A stretch of 64,000 nt of DNA, taken from positions 10,250,501-10,314,500 of the forward strand of contig NC_072805.1 of NCBI RefSeq assembly GCF_028583425.1, given 5' to 3'. The notes beneath the pieces are model-generated. The model saw only the letters and a program-made list of their open reading frames with translations. It was not told the origin of the DNA and ran no database searches. Source of the DNA: Eublepharis macularius (taxonomy: Eukaryota > Chordata > Lepidosauria > Squamata > Eublepharidae). Below are positions 45,074 through 56,408 of this stretch, one piece after another (within the stretch, counting starts at the first letter, position 1; every line of letters begins with the position of its first letter). The position numbers and the translations under genes were made by a program.

Positions 45074-45250
45074 CAGGGCTTTTTTTCTGAGAAAAGAGGT
45101 GGTGGAACTTAGGACTGCACAATGACGGCGCGGAGGGCAATCTAAACTCCCCTCTGTCTGGAGATCAGGGGGCGGGGCACTGGCCATGTGACCATTTTCA
45201 AGAGGTGTTGGAACTCCGTTCCACCACATTCCAGCTGAAAAAAAGCCCCG
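45074..45250. mobile_element. hAT-like non-autonomous element, CAGGGCTTTTTTTC family
   Basis: Terminal inverted repeats CAGGGCTTTTTTTC and GAAAAAAAGCCCCG (one change from CCCTG) are flanked by a perfect 8-bp duplication, GTTGTAAT, at 45066-45073 and 45251-45258. Confidence 0.8.
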
Positions 45251-45484
45251 GTTGTAATGTTTGGCCATTAGAGAGGGTTCTGGTTAACCTCCATCTCATC
45301 CTATACGTGCTCCAAATTTGAAAAAAAAATTCTCTATGTTGATTGGCTGAGCTGTCTAAAAGAATAAAATGAAACAAGGAGAAAAAACCTGGATTAAAAA
45401 ATACAGGAAACACAACACAAGCTTGTGTTGATGAGAAGACAAGTTTACTGTCAACGTTGGCATGAATGTACAACACATAACAAC

Positions 45485-45705
45485 TAGGGTTACCAGCTCC
45501 AGGTTGGGAAATTCATGGAATTTTTTGGGGTGGAGAGGGACTGGATTGGAGAGGGCAGAGTTTGGGCAAGGGAGGGGCCTCAGCAGGGTATAATACCATA
45601 AGATCCAGCCTCCAAAGCAGACATTTTCTCCAGGGGAACTGTCAACTGGAGATCAGTGGTACTTCCAGGAAATCTCTAGCTACCACCTGGAGACTGGCAA
45701 CCCTA
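45485..45705. mobile_element. TAGGGTTGCCA-family MITE
   Basis: Ends TAGGGTTACCAGC and GACTGGCAACCCTA. The flanks ATAACAAC (45477-45484) and ACAACAAC (45706-45713) match at 7 of 8. Confidence 0.7.
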
Positions 45706-45713
45706 ACAACAAC

Positions 45714-46406
45714 AATAACTTTTTTTAAATGGTGAAGGCCAAGAGCGGTGGAGGAAGAAAGAGAGGGAAAGGGTATGGTTACACATTGCTGTTCGACCAA
45801 TCAGGATACAGGGGGATAAAGGGGAGGGCAAAAGGCAGGACCAGGGCTGACACCGAGGTAAATATTCTGCACTTCAAAAAAAAAAGCTGTCTTTTAAATT
45901 TACTTTAAAAAAAATTGGGGTAAATGCGCAGGGAGAAAAACCACGGAAAACTTGAGGAAAAATTGATTCTGCTGCCTGATGCAGCTTTACCCTGTGCAGA
46001 ACGTGAACAAATAGAGGAAGCAGTTTGGAGACTGAACCGAGGTGCTTTGACCCCCTGCATGCTGAACTCAGAGGATACATCAAAGAACCAGAACCGACAA
46101 AAATACCTGTTTGGAAAAGACCTAAGAGAGAGTGAGCAGCCCAAGATCACCTAGGAACTTCAAGTATGGTTTTCGAATATCAATTGCATCATAACTCATC
46201 CTCCTTTTTTGACTTGTCTGGACCTCAGAGAGAAGCAATGAAGCCAATTCAGGCCGAGGTATTGTGGTCCATCGTAGGCAGTGAAATGACAGAACAAGTT
46301 ATTGGAGAATTCTCACTATGTTTGGTGGTTCACTTCTTCCAAGATGGCTTGGCCTTAGAGGGACTGCATTTAACTGTTTCTGTGAAAATTCTGTTTTAAA
46401 GAAGAA
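45714..46406. other. No gene identified
   Basis: Short purine-rich stretches and frames under 82 codons. No repeat recognised between the MITE and the hairpin retroposon. Confidence 0.4.
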
Positions 46407-46419
46407 TGCTGTCAACTCA

Positions 46420-46798
46420 TAGATCCAGAGGAGTTAGCCGTGTTAGTCTGTAGTAGCAAAATCAAAAAGAGTCCAGTAGCACCTTTAAGACTAAGCTGAA
46501 GTGGATATACAACACGTTGCCTGAGATGAACCAATAAAAGAACTTTGGAAACGAATTTGCGTCCTTTCACGGTCCGTTTTCACTTCAGCTTGGTTTTCAA
46601 TTGTGACCGTTCCCACCCTTGGTTTGTTGGCACCTTTAAGACTAACCAATTTTATTGTAGCGTAAGCTTTCGAGAATCAAGTTCTCTTTGTCAGATGTTT
46701 CTGTTCCATGCATCTGACGAAGAGAACTTGATTCTCGAAAGCTTATGCTACAATAAAATTGGTTAGTCTTAAAGGTGCTACTGGACTCTTTTTGATTT
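46420..46798 (+). mobile_element. Hairpin retroposon (subfamily 1) with extra internal segment
   Basis: The 5' end TAGATCCAGAGGAGTTAGCC and the 3' end GGTGCTACTGGACTC are intact. TGCTGTCAACTCA (13 nt) is perfectly duplicated at 46407-46419 and 46799-46811. About 130 bp of unrelated DNA sits between two copies of GCACCTTTAAGACTAA (near 46490-46625), making this copy longer than its relatives. The long hairpin arms lie at about 46630-46780. Confidence 0.72.
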
Positions 46799-46811
46799 TG
46801 CTGTCAACTCA

Positions 46812-47680
46812 GTAATCATGTTTGATTAATTGGAAACTGATCCATCACTGCAGGATAATACACATCCGAAATGTTCTGAAATGAAATCCCCTTGATTTCA
46901 AGGAGCATTGATGGTTTCAGTCTTTGCTGGACTTAAGAGGGAAACTCCAAGGAACAGCCAACATACAGAACATTAAGGATTTAAAGGGGAAAAATGGCTG
47001 GGAAAAGATCCTCTATCTACAATTTGCAGATGCAGGTGGCAGTTAGTTTGGCGACGGGAAAGTTGTGTGTTAGTTTCTGCAAAGAAGTACTGCACTTTAG
47101 CAGTCAAATTTATTTTACAGCACAGCATCCGAAACACTAAACTTCAAAGGTTGCCTATGTTATGGCTTCCCGCAAGAGAGCCTGGATACGCTTAGCTTCA
47201 AGTCCCTTTGTGTCAAAGTTTCTGGAAGTACATCATTTATAGAAGTTCACACACTTTTACCAGCCACAATAGCTGTCAAGAACCATTATTTACATAGGTC
47301 ATCTCAAATCAAGCGCTGGATTGGACAAATGGATTGTGGGTTGAAGATTATGGGTCGGTAATTAGAGAAAAAAGACTTAACATCCTGTGACAACAGAAAC
47401 AGCCCCATCAGTTACAGATCTTCTTAATGCCTTCAGGTGCAAGCGTCAGAACAATTTGAGAGTGCTGGATACAGCTGTCAGAAACGTAGTGATCAGTGGC
47501 AGGCAAAGATTGCTGTGTATAGTCAGCTGTATGGATTTACTAGCACACTCTTACAGGGGTATCCCTGATGAAACACAGTGGCCATTTTCACACTGCTTAC
47601 CAGCCATGGAACATCGTGCTAAGCTCCCGGAACGACAGCGTCTTCCTGACACGATTTCGCACAAGAACTGCAGTTCTCTG
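46812..47680. other. No gene identified
   Basis: Unremarkable intergenic DNA; nothing recognised. Confidence 0.4.
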
Positions 47681-47891
47681 CAGGACTCTAATCTGGAGAA
47701 CCAGATTTGATTCCCCACTTCCCCGCTTGAAGTCAGCTGGGTGACCTTGGTTCAGGCACAGCTCTCTCAGAGCTCTCTCAGCCACTCCCACCTCACAGGG
47801 TAATTGTTGTGAGGATACTAACACACTTTGTAAACCACTTTGAGTGGGTGTTAAGTTGTCCTAAAGGGCAGTATATACACCATGTTATTAT
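47681..47891 (+). mobile_element. SINE with MIR-like core, 5'-truncated
   Basis: CAGGACTCTAATCTGGAGAA through the core to CAGTATATACACCATG. Its tail is the insertion site of the 47900 hAT-like element. Confidence 0.75.
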
Positions 47892-47899
47892 TTTACATG

Positions 47900-48766
47900 C
47901 AGGGCTCATTTGGAGGCGGAATGCGCTGGAACGGTATTCCGGTAGCTCTGAAAAGAGGTCACGTGGGTTTTGGCCCCACCCACATGATTCCTTTTTCTCC
48001 TGGCTGTCCTTGTCTTTAGCAGCAGACTCTGCTGCTTTATTTTCATTTGGGAGAGAGGGAGAGAGAGAGAGAGAAAGAAAATGAGTGAATGAGTGCAAGC
48101 TGAGTACGTAAGCTGTTTAGAATTCATTCTGCTCTGCTGCTTGCTTTACTTTCATTTGTGACTCATGGGGGTGGGGGAGAGAGAGAAAGTGAGTGAGTGA
48201 GTGAGTGAGTGAGTGAGTGAGTGCAAGCCGGGTGGGGCTGGGCTCCAAAGGAACTTAAGCTGCTTAGAATTCATTCTGCTCTGCTGCTTGCTTTATTTTC
48301 ATTTGTGACTTGTGAGAGGGGGAGAGAAAAAATGAGTGAATGAGTGCAAGCCGGGTGGGGCTGGGCTTCAAAGGAACATAAGCTGTTTAGAATTCATTCT
48401 GCTCTGCTGCTTGCTTTATTTGGTGGGAGAGAGAAAGTGAGTGAGTGAATGAGTGCAGGCCAAGTGGGGCTGCGCTCCAAAGGAGTGTAAGCTGCTTTGA
48501 ATCCATTCTGCTGCTTTATTTTCATTTGTGACTTGTGAGACAGAGTGCGTGCGTGCGTGCAAGCAAGCAGGGCTGGCTCTCCAGAGGAGGGTAAGCTGCT
48601 TTGAGTTCATTCTTCTTTAAGGAAATACCTGGAGATTTTTGGGGAAAGGGGCCTGAGAGGTGGATGGTGCCTTCTGACATACTTCCGGTGATGTCAGGGG
48701 TGTGGCATATACTAATGAGATATGCTAATGAGTTCCTGCAGTTCTTTTTCTAGGAAATCACCCCTG
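47900..48766. mobile_element. hAT-like non-autonomous element carrying an internal minisatellite
   Basis: Begins CAGGGCTCATTTGG and ends CTAGGAAATCACCCCTG. A perfect 8-bp duplication, TTTACATG, lies at 47892-47899 and 48767-48774. The interior is mostly a tandem array with about 105-130 bp units. It inserted immediately after the tail of a SINE. Confidence 0.82.
48090..48617. repeat. Minisatellite, about five units of 105-130 bp
   Basis: Units start at about 48090, 48221, 48342, 48454 and 48559. Each has GCAAGC, a GGTGGGGCTGGGCT-like stretch, TAAGCTG, GAATTCATTCTGCT and a (GTGA)n or (GA)n run. Unit lengths vary with the short internal repeat. A partial unit precedes at about 48020. Confidence 0.8.
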
Positions 48767-49090
48767 TTTACATGTACATTATAAATTCAATGAAATTGTA
48801 AGAAAGCTGCAAATATATAACTTGTTAGTACAAGACTCTTTTCTTACTTAATACCTTGCACGGGATCCTGACCAGGAAGAAACAGTATTATGCCGTTTTG
48901 AAAATAATTGTTACATTTTGAAGGAAAACTATAACTGTTCAATTTTCCTAATGAAAATGCTTCAAGAATATTGTTATTTTCTCATATATGCAAGTTTTGT
49001 GATAAAGGTCATACACAGCAATAGTCTTCCAAACAGGTCTGTTCATTTGTTATATCTTTATTTTATTTGTTTATTTATTTACTTCATTAA

Positions 49091-49178
49091 CAGTGCAATC
49101 TGGAGCAGTGTTACTCCAGTCTAAGCCCACTGATTTAAATGGACTTAGACTGGAATAATTCTGTTTAGGATTGCATTG
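49091..49178. mobile_element. 88-bp palindromic MITE with TWA flanks
   Basis: Same family and length as the 33206 element: CAGTGCAATC to GGATTGCATTG, with CAGTCTAAGCCC / GGACTTAGACTG inside. Flanked by TAA (49088-49090) and TTA (49179-49181). Confidence 0.68.
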
Positions 49179-49181
49179 TTA

Positions 49182-50054
49182 TACCCTGCCATGTGAGGCA
49201 AAATAGGCTGAGAGCCTGTGACTGACCCAAAGTCATGCATTACATTATTAACCAAATAACATATTCTTTGTCCGTGGGAAGCAAACGATTACTCAAGGCA
49301 AAGAAGTAACTGATGTGTTTTGTTAATGCACATAATATTTGCCAAAGTTCAATGCTGTATCATATTTAAGGGGCAGACATCTTTAAAACTGCTATTTTTT
49401 TCCAGATTTTGGAATGTTCAATACACGACTTGCTTGAATTAGACGCAGCAGGTTTGTTTTTCAATTAGTTTGCTGTGAAACCATATTTTTACTGGACTGT
49501 GGGATCAACTGACGAAACTGACGAGTCCGCCACAGAAAGGGCATTTTTCTAGTACAGAAAGAATAAACAGACGCCTCTTCCGTTCCATTCAGCTCTTTCA
49601 AGCGTGGAGTTACAGAGGCCCAAAGTGGATCCGATCCTCATGGACTGAATATGTAGAAAACCTGGTGTAAGTGTGCAAGCAGAAAACACCTCTGTGCTTC
49701 AATAAATGAGGGACTAGAATCATGGAGAGAGAGTCAATGTCGGATGTTTTATCTTGGAGACGGGGGTGACCGATCCTGCTCTGCTATTTGTTCATGGATT
49801 TTACTTGGTTCATTCACAGAGGTTCACTGCTCACTTGGGTTGCTATTTTTGTCACATGGGACCTCCGTCCCTCCTTGACTATTTATGTTCTTCCATTTAC
49901 TCTGCTCATATTTTAATATAAGTGCTCTCAACATACTATTTTGAGTTTGAGGGTTGTGTTTAAATTAATTTTAATTGGAATTTATTATTTTTTACTGTCG
50001 GTTTGTATGGGGTCTTACTCTTTTTTTCGTTGTGTTGTGACTCACTCCTTCAAG
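49182..50054. other. No gene identified
   Basis: No coding signal or recognised repeat. Confidence 0.4.
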
Positions 50055-50062
50055 CGGAGGGG

Positions 50063-50243
50063 TAAGATTGCCAGCTCTGGCTTGGGAAATTCCTGGAGGT
50101 CTGAGAGTGGGACTTACATTTTCCCTATACTGTAGAGTTCACCCTCCAAAGCTGCTGTTTACTTCAGCAGACCTGATCACTGTTTTCTGGAGATAATATG
50201 TAATTCCAGGAGAACTCCAGGCCCCTAAAGGTTGGTAATCCTA
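50063..50243. mobile_element. TAGGGTTGCCA-family MITE
   Basis: Ends TAAGATTGCCAGC and GGTTGGTAATCCTA. The flanks CGGAGGGG (50055-50062) and CTGAGGGG (50244-50251) match at 7 of 8. Confidence 0.62.
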
Positions 50244-50871
50244 CTGAGGGGGCAGGATTTAAATAATAAATAAATAAGTGTACTTTGTAGGGGAGGGGCT
50301 GCTTTTTGAGGGAAAGAAAGAAGTGCCCTTGGGGCCTCGTGGAACTAATTTCATGCTTCTTTGGATCTTGGCCTCAGTCTTCGAGTAAATGGTTCACCAA
50401 ATGCCCTGGACTAATTAGAAACTGATTGTTTTCATCTTTGCCTTCTTCCAAATAAATGACTATTCTGTTATGCAAAAGGCATGTGTGCTCTTTAGCCAAA
50501 GGTTGTGGAGTATTCTCAGGTTCTTGGCCCCATGTAGTTGCAAACCAGTGTGTAGTGGTTGTCTAGCAACCAAATTAGCAAGCATGCTTGTCTTAGAAGT
50601 ACATGAATTTAAAAACAAGACACTTGATTAAAATCACTTATTTAAACTGGGCTCTCTTTGGGGATAGGGGAGCGATTTCTGCCCTGCTCGAATTACAGAG
50701 CAAACTTATATGCCTTTGAGCTTTGGAAGCCCTAAGCGGCCCCTTCTCAGATAACTAGGACTGTAATTCCCACCCTGTGAACTGAGGCAAACAGGTTTAC
50801 TACAATACCAGTGTGCAAGAAATGAATTAATGACGTCCAGAGCACCCATCCAGGCTGCCTGTTACAACTGT

Positions 50872-50994
50872 GAGCCAAGCTACAAGTGACGAATGACACT
50901 TGTACGGCAAGTGGAGCGCAAGTGAACAGGGAGGAATACACGTGAGTCTGTTCACTTGCCGTTCAAGTGTCATTTGTCACTTGTCGCTTGGCCC
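50872..50994. mobile_element. Foldback MITE, GGCCAAGCTACA family
   Basis: GAGCCAAGCTACAAGTGACG is mirrored by GTCACTTGTCGCTTGGCCC, with TGT on each side (50869-50871, 50995-50997). Confidence 0.72.
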
Positions 50995-50997
50995 TGT

Positions 50998-51824
50998 GAT
51001 GTGGCTTTGTCTTTTTCCAAGTAGTCTCTGCCATGTAACTTCCTCACTTAAGCTTCCCAAAACAGAAGAACAGAATTGCCTGCCCTCACAGGAGGGTGTC
51101 TGTCCTTTGTGAGTACCTGCATGAGCCACAGCTCTGAGATTGCCTGCTTCTAATCAGGAGGCATGCTCAGAAAAGGTACTCATGCAGAGACACTGGTAGG
51201 ATCTTTTGAGGGGCTCACTATTCTTTATTTGCATCCTCCTCAGATCTGCAAGGGCTTTTGATCAGATGTGTGCTACAAGTTCCATGCACAGAACTCAGGG
51301 CAAAACTTTATTATGGCATCTCTTTGGATGCCACCACCATTTTAGAAGTGAATGCAGGTCATTTAAAAATGCCAAAAGGGCCCGATCAGGATTGAGCCTG
51401 GAGCACGGCGGGACCAGGCGCTCTTGTTTCCTCCCCCACACCTTTTCAAGTGTCAAAATAGCTGTATCCCCTGCTGCATTTTTAAATGGCCCACATTAAG
51501 CTTTTAAATGGATAGCTATATACAGCTAAACCACTTGATTTACTAATTCTCCAGTTATTTTTGATCAAGTATTTTTAAAGTAAAGGTTTGTAATCTGCAG
51601 AGCTAACTGTATACCACAGTGGGTGCATTAGCCAACTATTCCTGGCAGGTTAGATATAAACATTTACTTTAAAAAGTAATTTATACCGTTTTCCCAGCTG
51701 TAGTTTCTTTTAAGAAAAGCAGAGCAGTGCATACTAAATTCAGGCAGTGTTAGGAGGCTGTTGTTCCCTGGAAGTTTGTCTTTAGAATTTCACCTACCAG
51801 CCTGAAATGTCATACATTGTATAA
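50998..51824. other. No gene identified
   Basis: A 97-codon frame at 51206-51499 has no recognisable domain. Otherwise unique-looking DNA. Confidence 0.4.
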
Positions 51825-52865
51825 ATTTATTTATTTTATTTATTATTTTATCGTATTTATATTCCGCCCTCCCCGCAAGCAGGATCAGGGCGGATAACAG
51901 CATTAACAGCATTAAACAGCATTAAATGCCAGAGGGATAACCATGTTAGTCTGTCACAGCCAAAGCAACTGTGCCTTTTGCAGCATTTCAAAGGGTAACA
52001 CATTTATTGTGGCAGAAAATTTTCAGAGCCAAAGTCCGCTTCACCAAATGCAATTTATCTTGTGATTTTTATAAGACATGCAAACCTGCCTGCTCCAGTG
52101 AGGCTGATCGAGGGTCAATGTGGTGTTAATGGCAGGACGTGAATTCAGCCATCTGGCTGCCCTTGACTGAAGAGGCGCTAAAGGAGCGGTGGTCTTTTAT
52201 TGTTTATTTATCTATTTATCTATATATTTATTTATTAAATACCCCTCCCCCATCTTTCCTCTTGGATCACAGCCACTTACAATAATAGTTAAAACATTAC
52301 AAGTTAAAACCAAAGCAAAATAGCAAACCCCAAATTCCTCTTCTTCCTCCAATAAAGGAGGCTGTTCACAGGCCATTGAAATCCCTGGCAAATGAGAACA
52401 ACTTGCAGTGCCTTCTAAAGACCTCCAGCGAGGGGCACCTCTCACCTCTTCAGGGAACCCATTCCATGGAGTGAATGCCATAATGGAAAGGGTCCTGGGT
52501 TCTGGTTGATGCCAGAACAGCCAACCGGTGGCAGCCTGCGGACCACAAGTGATGTACCAGGAACATATGAAAGGTTATGTGCACCCTGGCTGTGAAGAGT
52601 TTTAAAAGTCATAAATAACACCATGAATTGAACTTGGAAACAAACTGGCAGCCTAGAGTTTTTTTGCAAATCTTTAGAGCGTCCCCCTCCCATCATGATG
52701 CCACTTCTGGTTTTTACCCCCACCCCACCCCCCCTTTCCTCCCTCTGCAATTTCAGGTGCTGGCGGACAACAACAAAGTTTGCCAGGTGTCTTGCCGTAG
52801 TGGGAGACCTGACCACCCTATGGCAGCCAGTCTAGTTGTTTCAAAACGAGTGACGTAGCCTCTTA
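51825..52865 (-). mobile_element. L2-like LINE fragments, minus strand
   Basis: ATTTATATTCCGCCCTCCCC (51857) is an L2-like 3' tail on the opposite strand. A hairpin-retroposon remnant intervenes at 51930-52060. The 52200-52860 part includes minus-strand FTPWNGFPEEVRGAPRW. Two separate insertions are possible. Confidence 0.45.
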
Positions 52866-53202
52866 CTGGTTAGTTCCTGAGAGTAATGGGGCTGCCACAT
52901 TTCTGGACCAGCTCCAGGGTTGTCTTCAGGGGCAGTCTGTAACCATGATGTTACAGAACATTCTAAAATATTTGCAATGCCAACCTAAGTGGAGTTACAC
53001 CTTTCTAAAATCAGCAAATTTTGAAAGGTGTATCTCTGCTTAGGACAGCATCATAAGGCACATGTACCCAAGGTGACAGCATCTGTTGTGGCCACTTGAA
53101 ACTTTTTTGTTGGCTCATGGTGGCATTTGTAGTAAACTTGTCAGAATGACACACCAGAGGATTCCCTTGGCTGCCATGTCTTTCCTGGTGACTCCACCTA
53201 TT

Positions 53203-53464
53203 CTGTCAATTATTATTATCATCATCATCATCATCATAAATTTATATACCCCCCTTCAGGACAACTTAATGCCCACTCAGAGCGGTTTACAAAGTATCTC
53301 ATTATTATCCTCACCCTGTGAGGTGGGTGGGGCTGCGAGAGCTCCAGAGAGCCGTGACTAGCCCAAGGTCACCCAGCTGGCTTTAAGTGGAGGAGTGGGG
53401 AATCAAACCCGGCTCTCCAGATTAGAGTCCTGCGCTTTTAACCACTACACCAAACTGGCTCTGA
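53203..53464 (-). mobile_element. tRNA-derived SINE with MIR-like core
   Basis: Reverse copy with tail (ATC)n at 53214-53236 on the + strand, core CCCAAGGTCACCCAGCTGGC and head CACCAAACTGGCTC. Confidence 0.8.
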
Positions 53465-53938
53465 TTTGAAGACGGGCACTTTTCTGGAAGTGAACCCCAT
53501 TGAGTAATATGAGACTTACTTCAGGGTAGAACTGTTTAAGATGATGCCGTTTAGCTAGCTAGGAACCACCACCTGTGGACTGCTTTTTTCTCTGGAAGCT
53601 GAGGTTCTTGGATAAGAACAACCCATTGTAAATATTAGACATACTTTGCTGCCAATCTCTGCCTAAAGTCATTTGGGAGATTTTAGTATTCAGGAGACAG
53701 TCAGTGACCATGTCTGTTGTGAATCCTTTAGGGATGACTGCATTTGCTGTAAACCTTCCGCAACGTAACTGAACACAGATTGGCCGTCCTTTGAAGTACC
53801 TATCTTGTAAATTGTCAGTTTGTTCACTTGAGCAGATTTAAAGTGTGAATGTAAAAGAATTGTGTTTGCTCTGCGATGAAAGAAGAGCTTTCAGAGGGCC
53901 AGGGTGGTGATTCCTTAACAACAACTGTTTTCAAAGAG

Positions 53939-54150
53939 TAAAGAGTCCAGCAGCACCTTAAAGACTAACGAACTTTATTGTAGCATAAGCTTTCGAGAAC
54001 CACAGCTCTCTTCGTCAGAGAACTGCATCTGATGAAGAGAATGGTGATTCTCGAAAGCTTATGCTATAATAAAGTTGGTTAGTCTTTAAGGTCCTTCTGG
54101 ATTCTTTAGTATTTTGCTACTACAGACTAACACGGCTAACTCCTCTGGAT
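53939..54150 (-). mobile_element. Hairpin retroposon (subfamily 1)
   Basis: Full-length reversed copy bounded by a perfect 14-nt duplication, CTGTTTTCAAAGAG, at 53925-53938 and 54151-54164. Its inner half is self-complementary around the AGCTTTCGAGAACC / GATTCTCGAAAGCT arms. Confidence 0.78.
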
Positions 54151-54502
54151 CTGTTTTCAAAGAGCACCTCTCCTTGAGTGCCGTTCCCAAAAAGGGGGGC
54201 TTGTGCCGGAGAACTTCCTTGTGGATAGAGCCCTTTCAAAACACTATTTCATGAATCAGGAAGAAAAAGATCCCTTAGCATAACTGTATGAACACAGGAT
54301 GTTAATGGAGCACAGTCTTCATGAAGCTGTCACACCACTACAGTATGGTGATTTGAAACAGCCGTCAAGCACAGCTATGCACGAAGCATCTCCTTTAACG
54401 CTCCAAATTCATGCTTTAGGGCAGAATCCACTATGAAGTTTGCCAGCACAAGTTCCTCTAAATTGAAATCCCAGTTGTTTCAATGGAAAGTCTTCTGGAA
54501 AC

Positions 54503-54716
54503 AGAGGAGTTAGCCGTGTTAGTCTGTAGTAGCAAAACAGAAAAGTAAAGAGTCCAGCAGCACCTTAAAGACTAACCAACTTTATTGTAGCATAAGCTTT
54601 TGAGAACCACAGCTCTCTTTGTCAGAGAACTGCATCTGACGAAGAGAGCTGTGATTCTTGAAAGCTTATGCTACAGTAAAGTTGGTTAGTCTTAAAGGTG
54701 CTGCTGGACTCTTTTC
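54503..54716 (+). mobile_element. Hairpin retroposon (subfamily 1)
   Basis: Full-length copy flanked by a perfect 12-nt duplication, TCTTCTGGAAAC, at 54491-54502 and 54717-54728. It lies 352 bp from the 53939 copy and in opposite orientation, so the pair forms a larger inverted repeat. Confidence 0.78.
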
Positions 54717-54728
54717 TCTTCTGGAAAC

Positions 54729-55762
54729 TGCATCCTTGATGTCCTGCTGGTGGACAGTGACATTTGCGCGTGACGGCAGGGGCAGAATGCTTGCCTCCTA
54801 TGCATCAGCCCCCTGGCTCAGTTCCTCGCACCTCCAGCTCGTGGCCTCAGAAGGCAAGTGCTGGGAGAAACCCCAATCTGCTCAAGATCCCAGAGAGCCA
54901 CTGCCAGTCTCAGAGTAGACCATAGGAAGGTAGATGGATCAAGAATTGTTTATGGAACTTTGTATATACTTATAGGGATGTATAGAAACATGATTTTGCT
55001 CTGTGGAGTTCTTGCGGAGAACCGGGTGAAGTCAGTTTGCCATGCCAGTACTTGGGAGTGGATTGTAGAAGTGGGAAGAGAGCATCAAGATGCAAAGTGG
55101 GCCCATAGGTGCTTTTCCCAGCAGCCTCTTGCAGTGTGGAAAGCAGTGCACCCTCTGCACCCCGTGAGAAAAGACCTCTACAAAGCGGAAGATTTTTAAA
55201 AAATCCTTAATAACTTTGCAGGGTAGGCCAGAAGTATTATGCAGGGGGATTCATTGAATAAGCTTGACTGAGACCTAAGTGGACTTCGTGCATGAGGGCG
55301 TTTGGTGATTGTAGGGTGACCAGGGCTTTAAAAGACTTCTACTGTTCGTTTCCTGGGAACCTCAGCCTGTGATCCCGCTGTCTAAAGAGTTGGAGGACAC
55401 AATCCAATCAGAACTAAGCACTCCCTGTTGATTCGCTAAGTAAATTGAACACGTGCTTAAATCTCTTCTGCGGAAATTGGTAATGATGAAAAAGTGATTA
55501 TCTTTGGCTGGATTGTGTTCTAATTTTTTTTTTCTTTTCATCCCTACACAAGCACTGTGGTGGCTTAAACTGTAATGCTTGAATCCAAACCTCTCCCAGC
55601 CCTGAACTATTTATTTTGGAGGGATATATTTAGAATTCTAGAAGAGAAGCCATGCTATCCTAAGTTTTCATGGCAGCTTAAAAATTTAGTAATGCTTATT
55701 ACACAGTTTTGGGTTGGAACCCACAGATCCATTCCACAAGCACTCTGCTTTCAAGAGAAGGC
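54729..55762. other. No gene identified
   Basis: A 113-codon frame at 54858-55199 shows no domain or splice context that I trust. Confidence 0.4.
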
Positions 55763-55765
55763 TCA

Positions 55766-55967
55766 GAGCCAAGCTACAAGTGACGCCTTACACAGGTCGG
55801 ACGCTTGTCAGCTTCCCTCAAGTTTTGATGGGAAATGTAGGCGTCCTGGTTTTACAGCTTGGCTCTCCATTACAGCTGCAAGACTAGGATGCCTACATTT
55901 CCCATCAAAACTTGAGGGAAGCTGACAAGTGTCCAACCTGTGTCAGGCGTCACTTGTAGCTTGGCTC
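55766..55967. mobile_element. Foldback MITE, GGCCAAGCTACA family, long form
   Basis: A 202-bp near-perfect inverted repeat from GAGCCAAGCTACAAGTGACG to its mirror. The inner arms TTCCCTCAAGTTTTGATGGG are mirrored about a loop of about 40 bp. TCA on each side (55763-55765, 55968-55970). Confidence 0.78.
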
Positions 55968-56232
55968 TCAGTCTGCTGGGGGAAAGGATCTCTGCTAGTG
56001 GAATCGTTCCTCAGGAGCCAACCTGATGTGACTGCGATGGATTGTGCTACAATAAATCTGTTAAATCTGAGAAGACTGTCTGCTTTTTATTTTTAATATG
56101 AGTGGTCTTGAGGATATGTTCTCAAATTAACTGAATTTTGCTCACATACCAGAGAAAAGTAGTGGCAGGCAAAGATTAAGGTATACTAGTTAAACCAAAC
56201 AGTAAGAAATACTATACTTATTAAAAATGTAT

Positions 56233-56365
56233 ATGAGGAGAGGCTGTGGCTCAGTGGTAGAACATCTGCTTGGTATGGAGAATATCCCAGTCCAATCCCC
56301 AGCGTCTCCTGTTAACAGGATCAAGTCATAGGAGATGTGAAAGGTCTCCATCTGAGACCCTGCAG
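56233..56365 (+). mobile_element. tRNA-derived SINE, GGCTGTGGCTCAGTGG type
   Basis: GGCTGTGGCTCAGTGGTAGA is a near-perfect A box and CAGTCCAATCCC a B box. The downstream body GATGTGAAAGGTCTCCATCT is the usual SINE continuation. It is not a tRNA gene because the acceptor stem is absent. Confidence 0.6.
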
Positions 56366-56408
56366 ACATGTTTTTAGTTAGAGTAGACAAAGAGTCTAAC
56401 CTTTCTTA

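Noticed and set aside
46714-46760. Hammerhead-ribozyme-like core (CTGACGA...CGAAA, followed by a possible short stem and CTA) in the hairpin retroposon
   Set aside because: The conserved boxes and a 3-bp stem III can be drawn. However, the bases closing stem II mismatch, and the sequence before CTGACGA does not pair with that after CTA to form stem I. Most likely coincidence within a palindrome.
48090-48617. CRISPR-like spaced repeats
   Set aside because: The units are long, diverged and directly tandem without unique spacers, inside a eukaryotic transposon. It is a minisatellite.
56233-56310. tRNA gene suggested by GGCTCAGTGGTAGA and a B-box-like segment
   Set aside because: No acceptor stem or proper cloverleaf, and the downstream body is a known SINE pattern.
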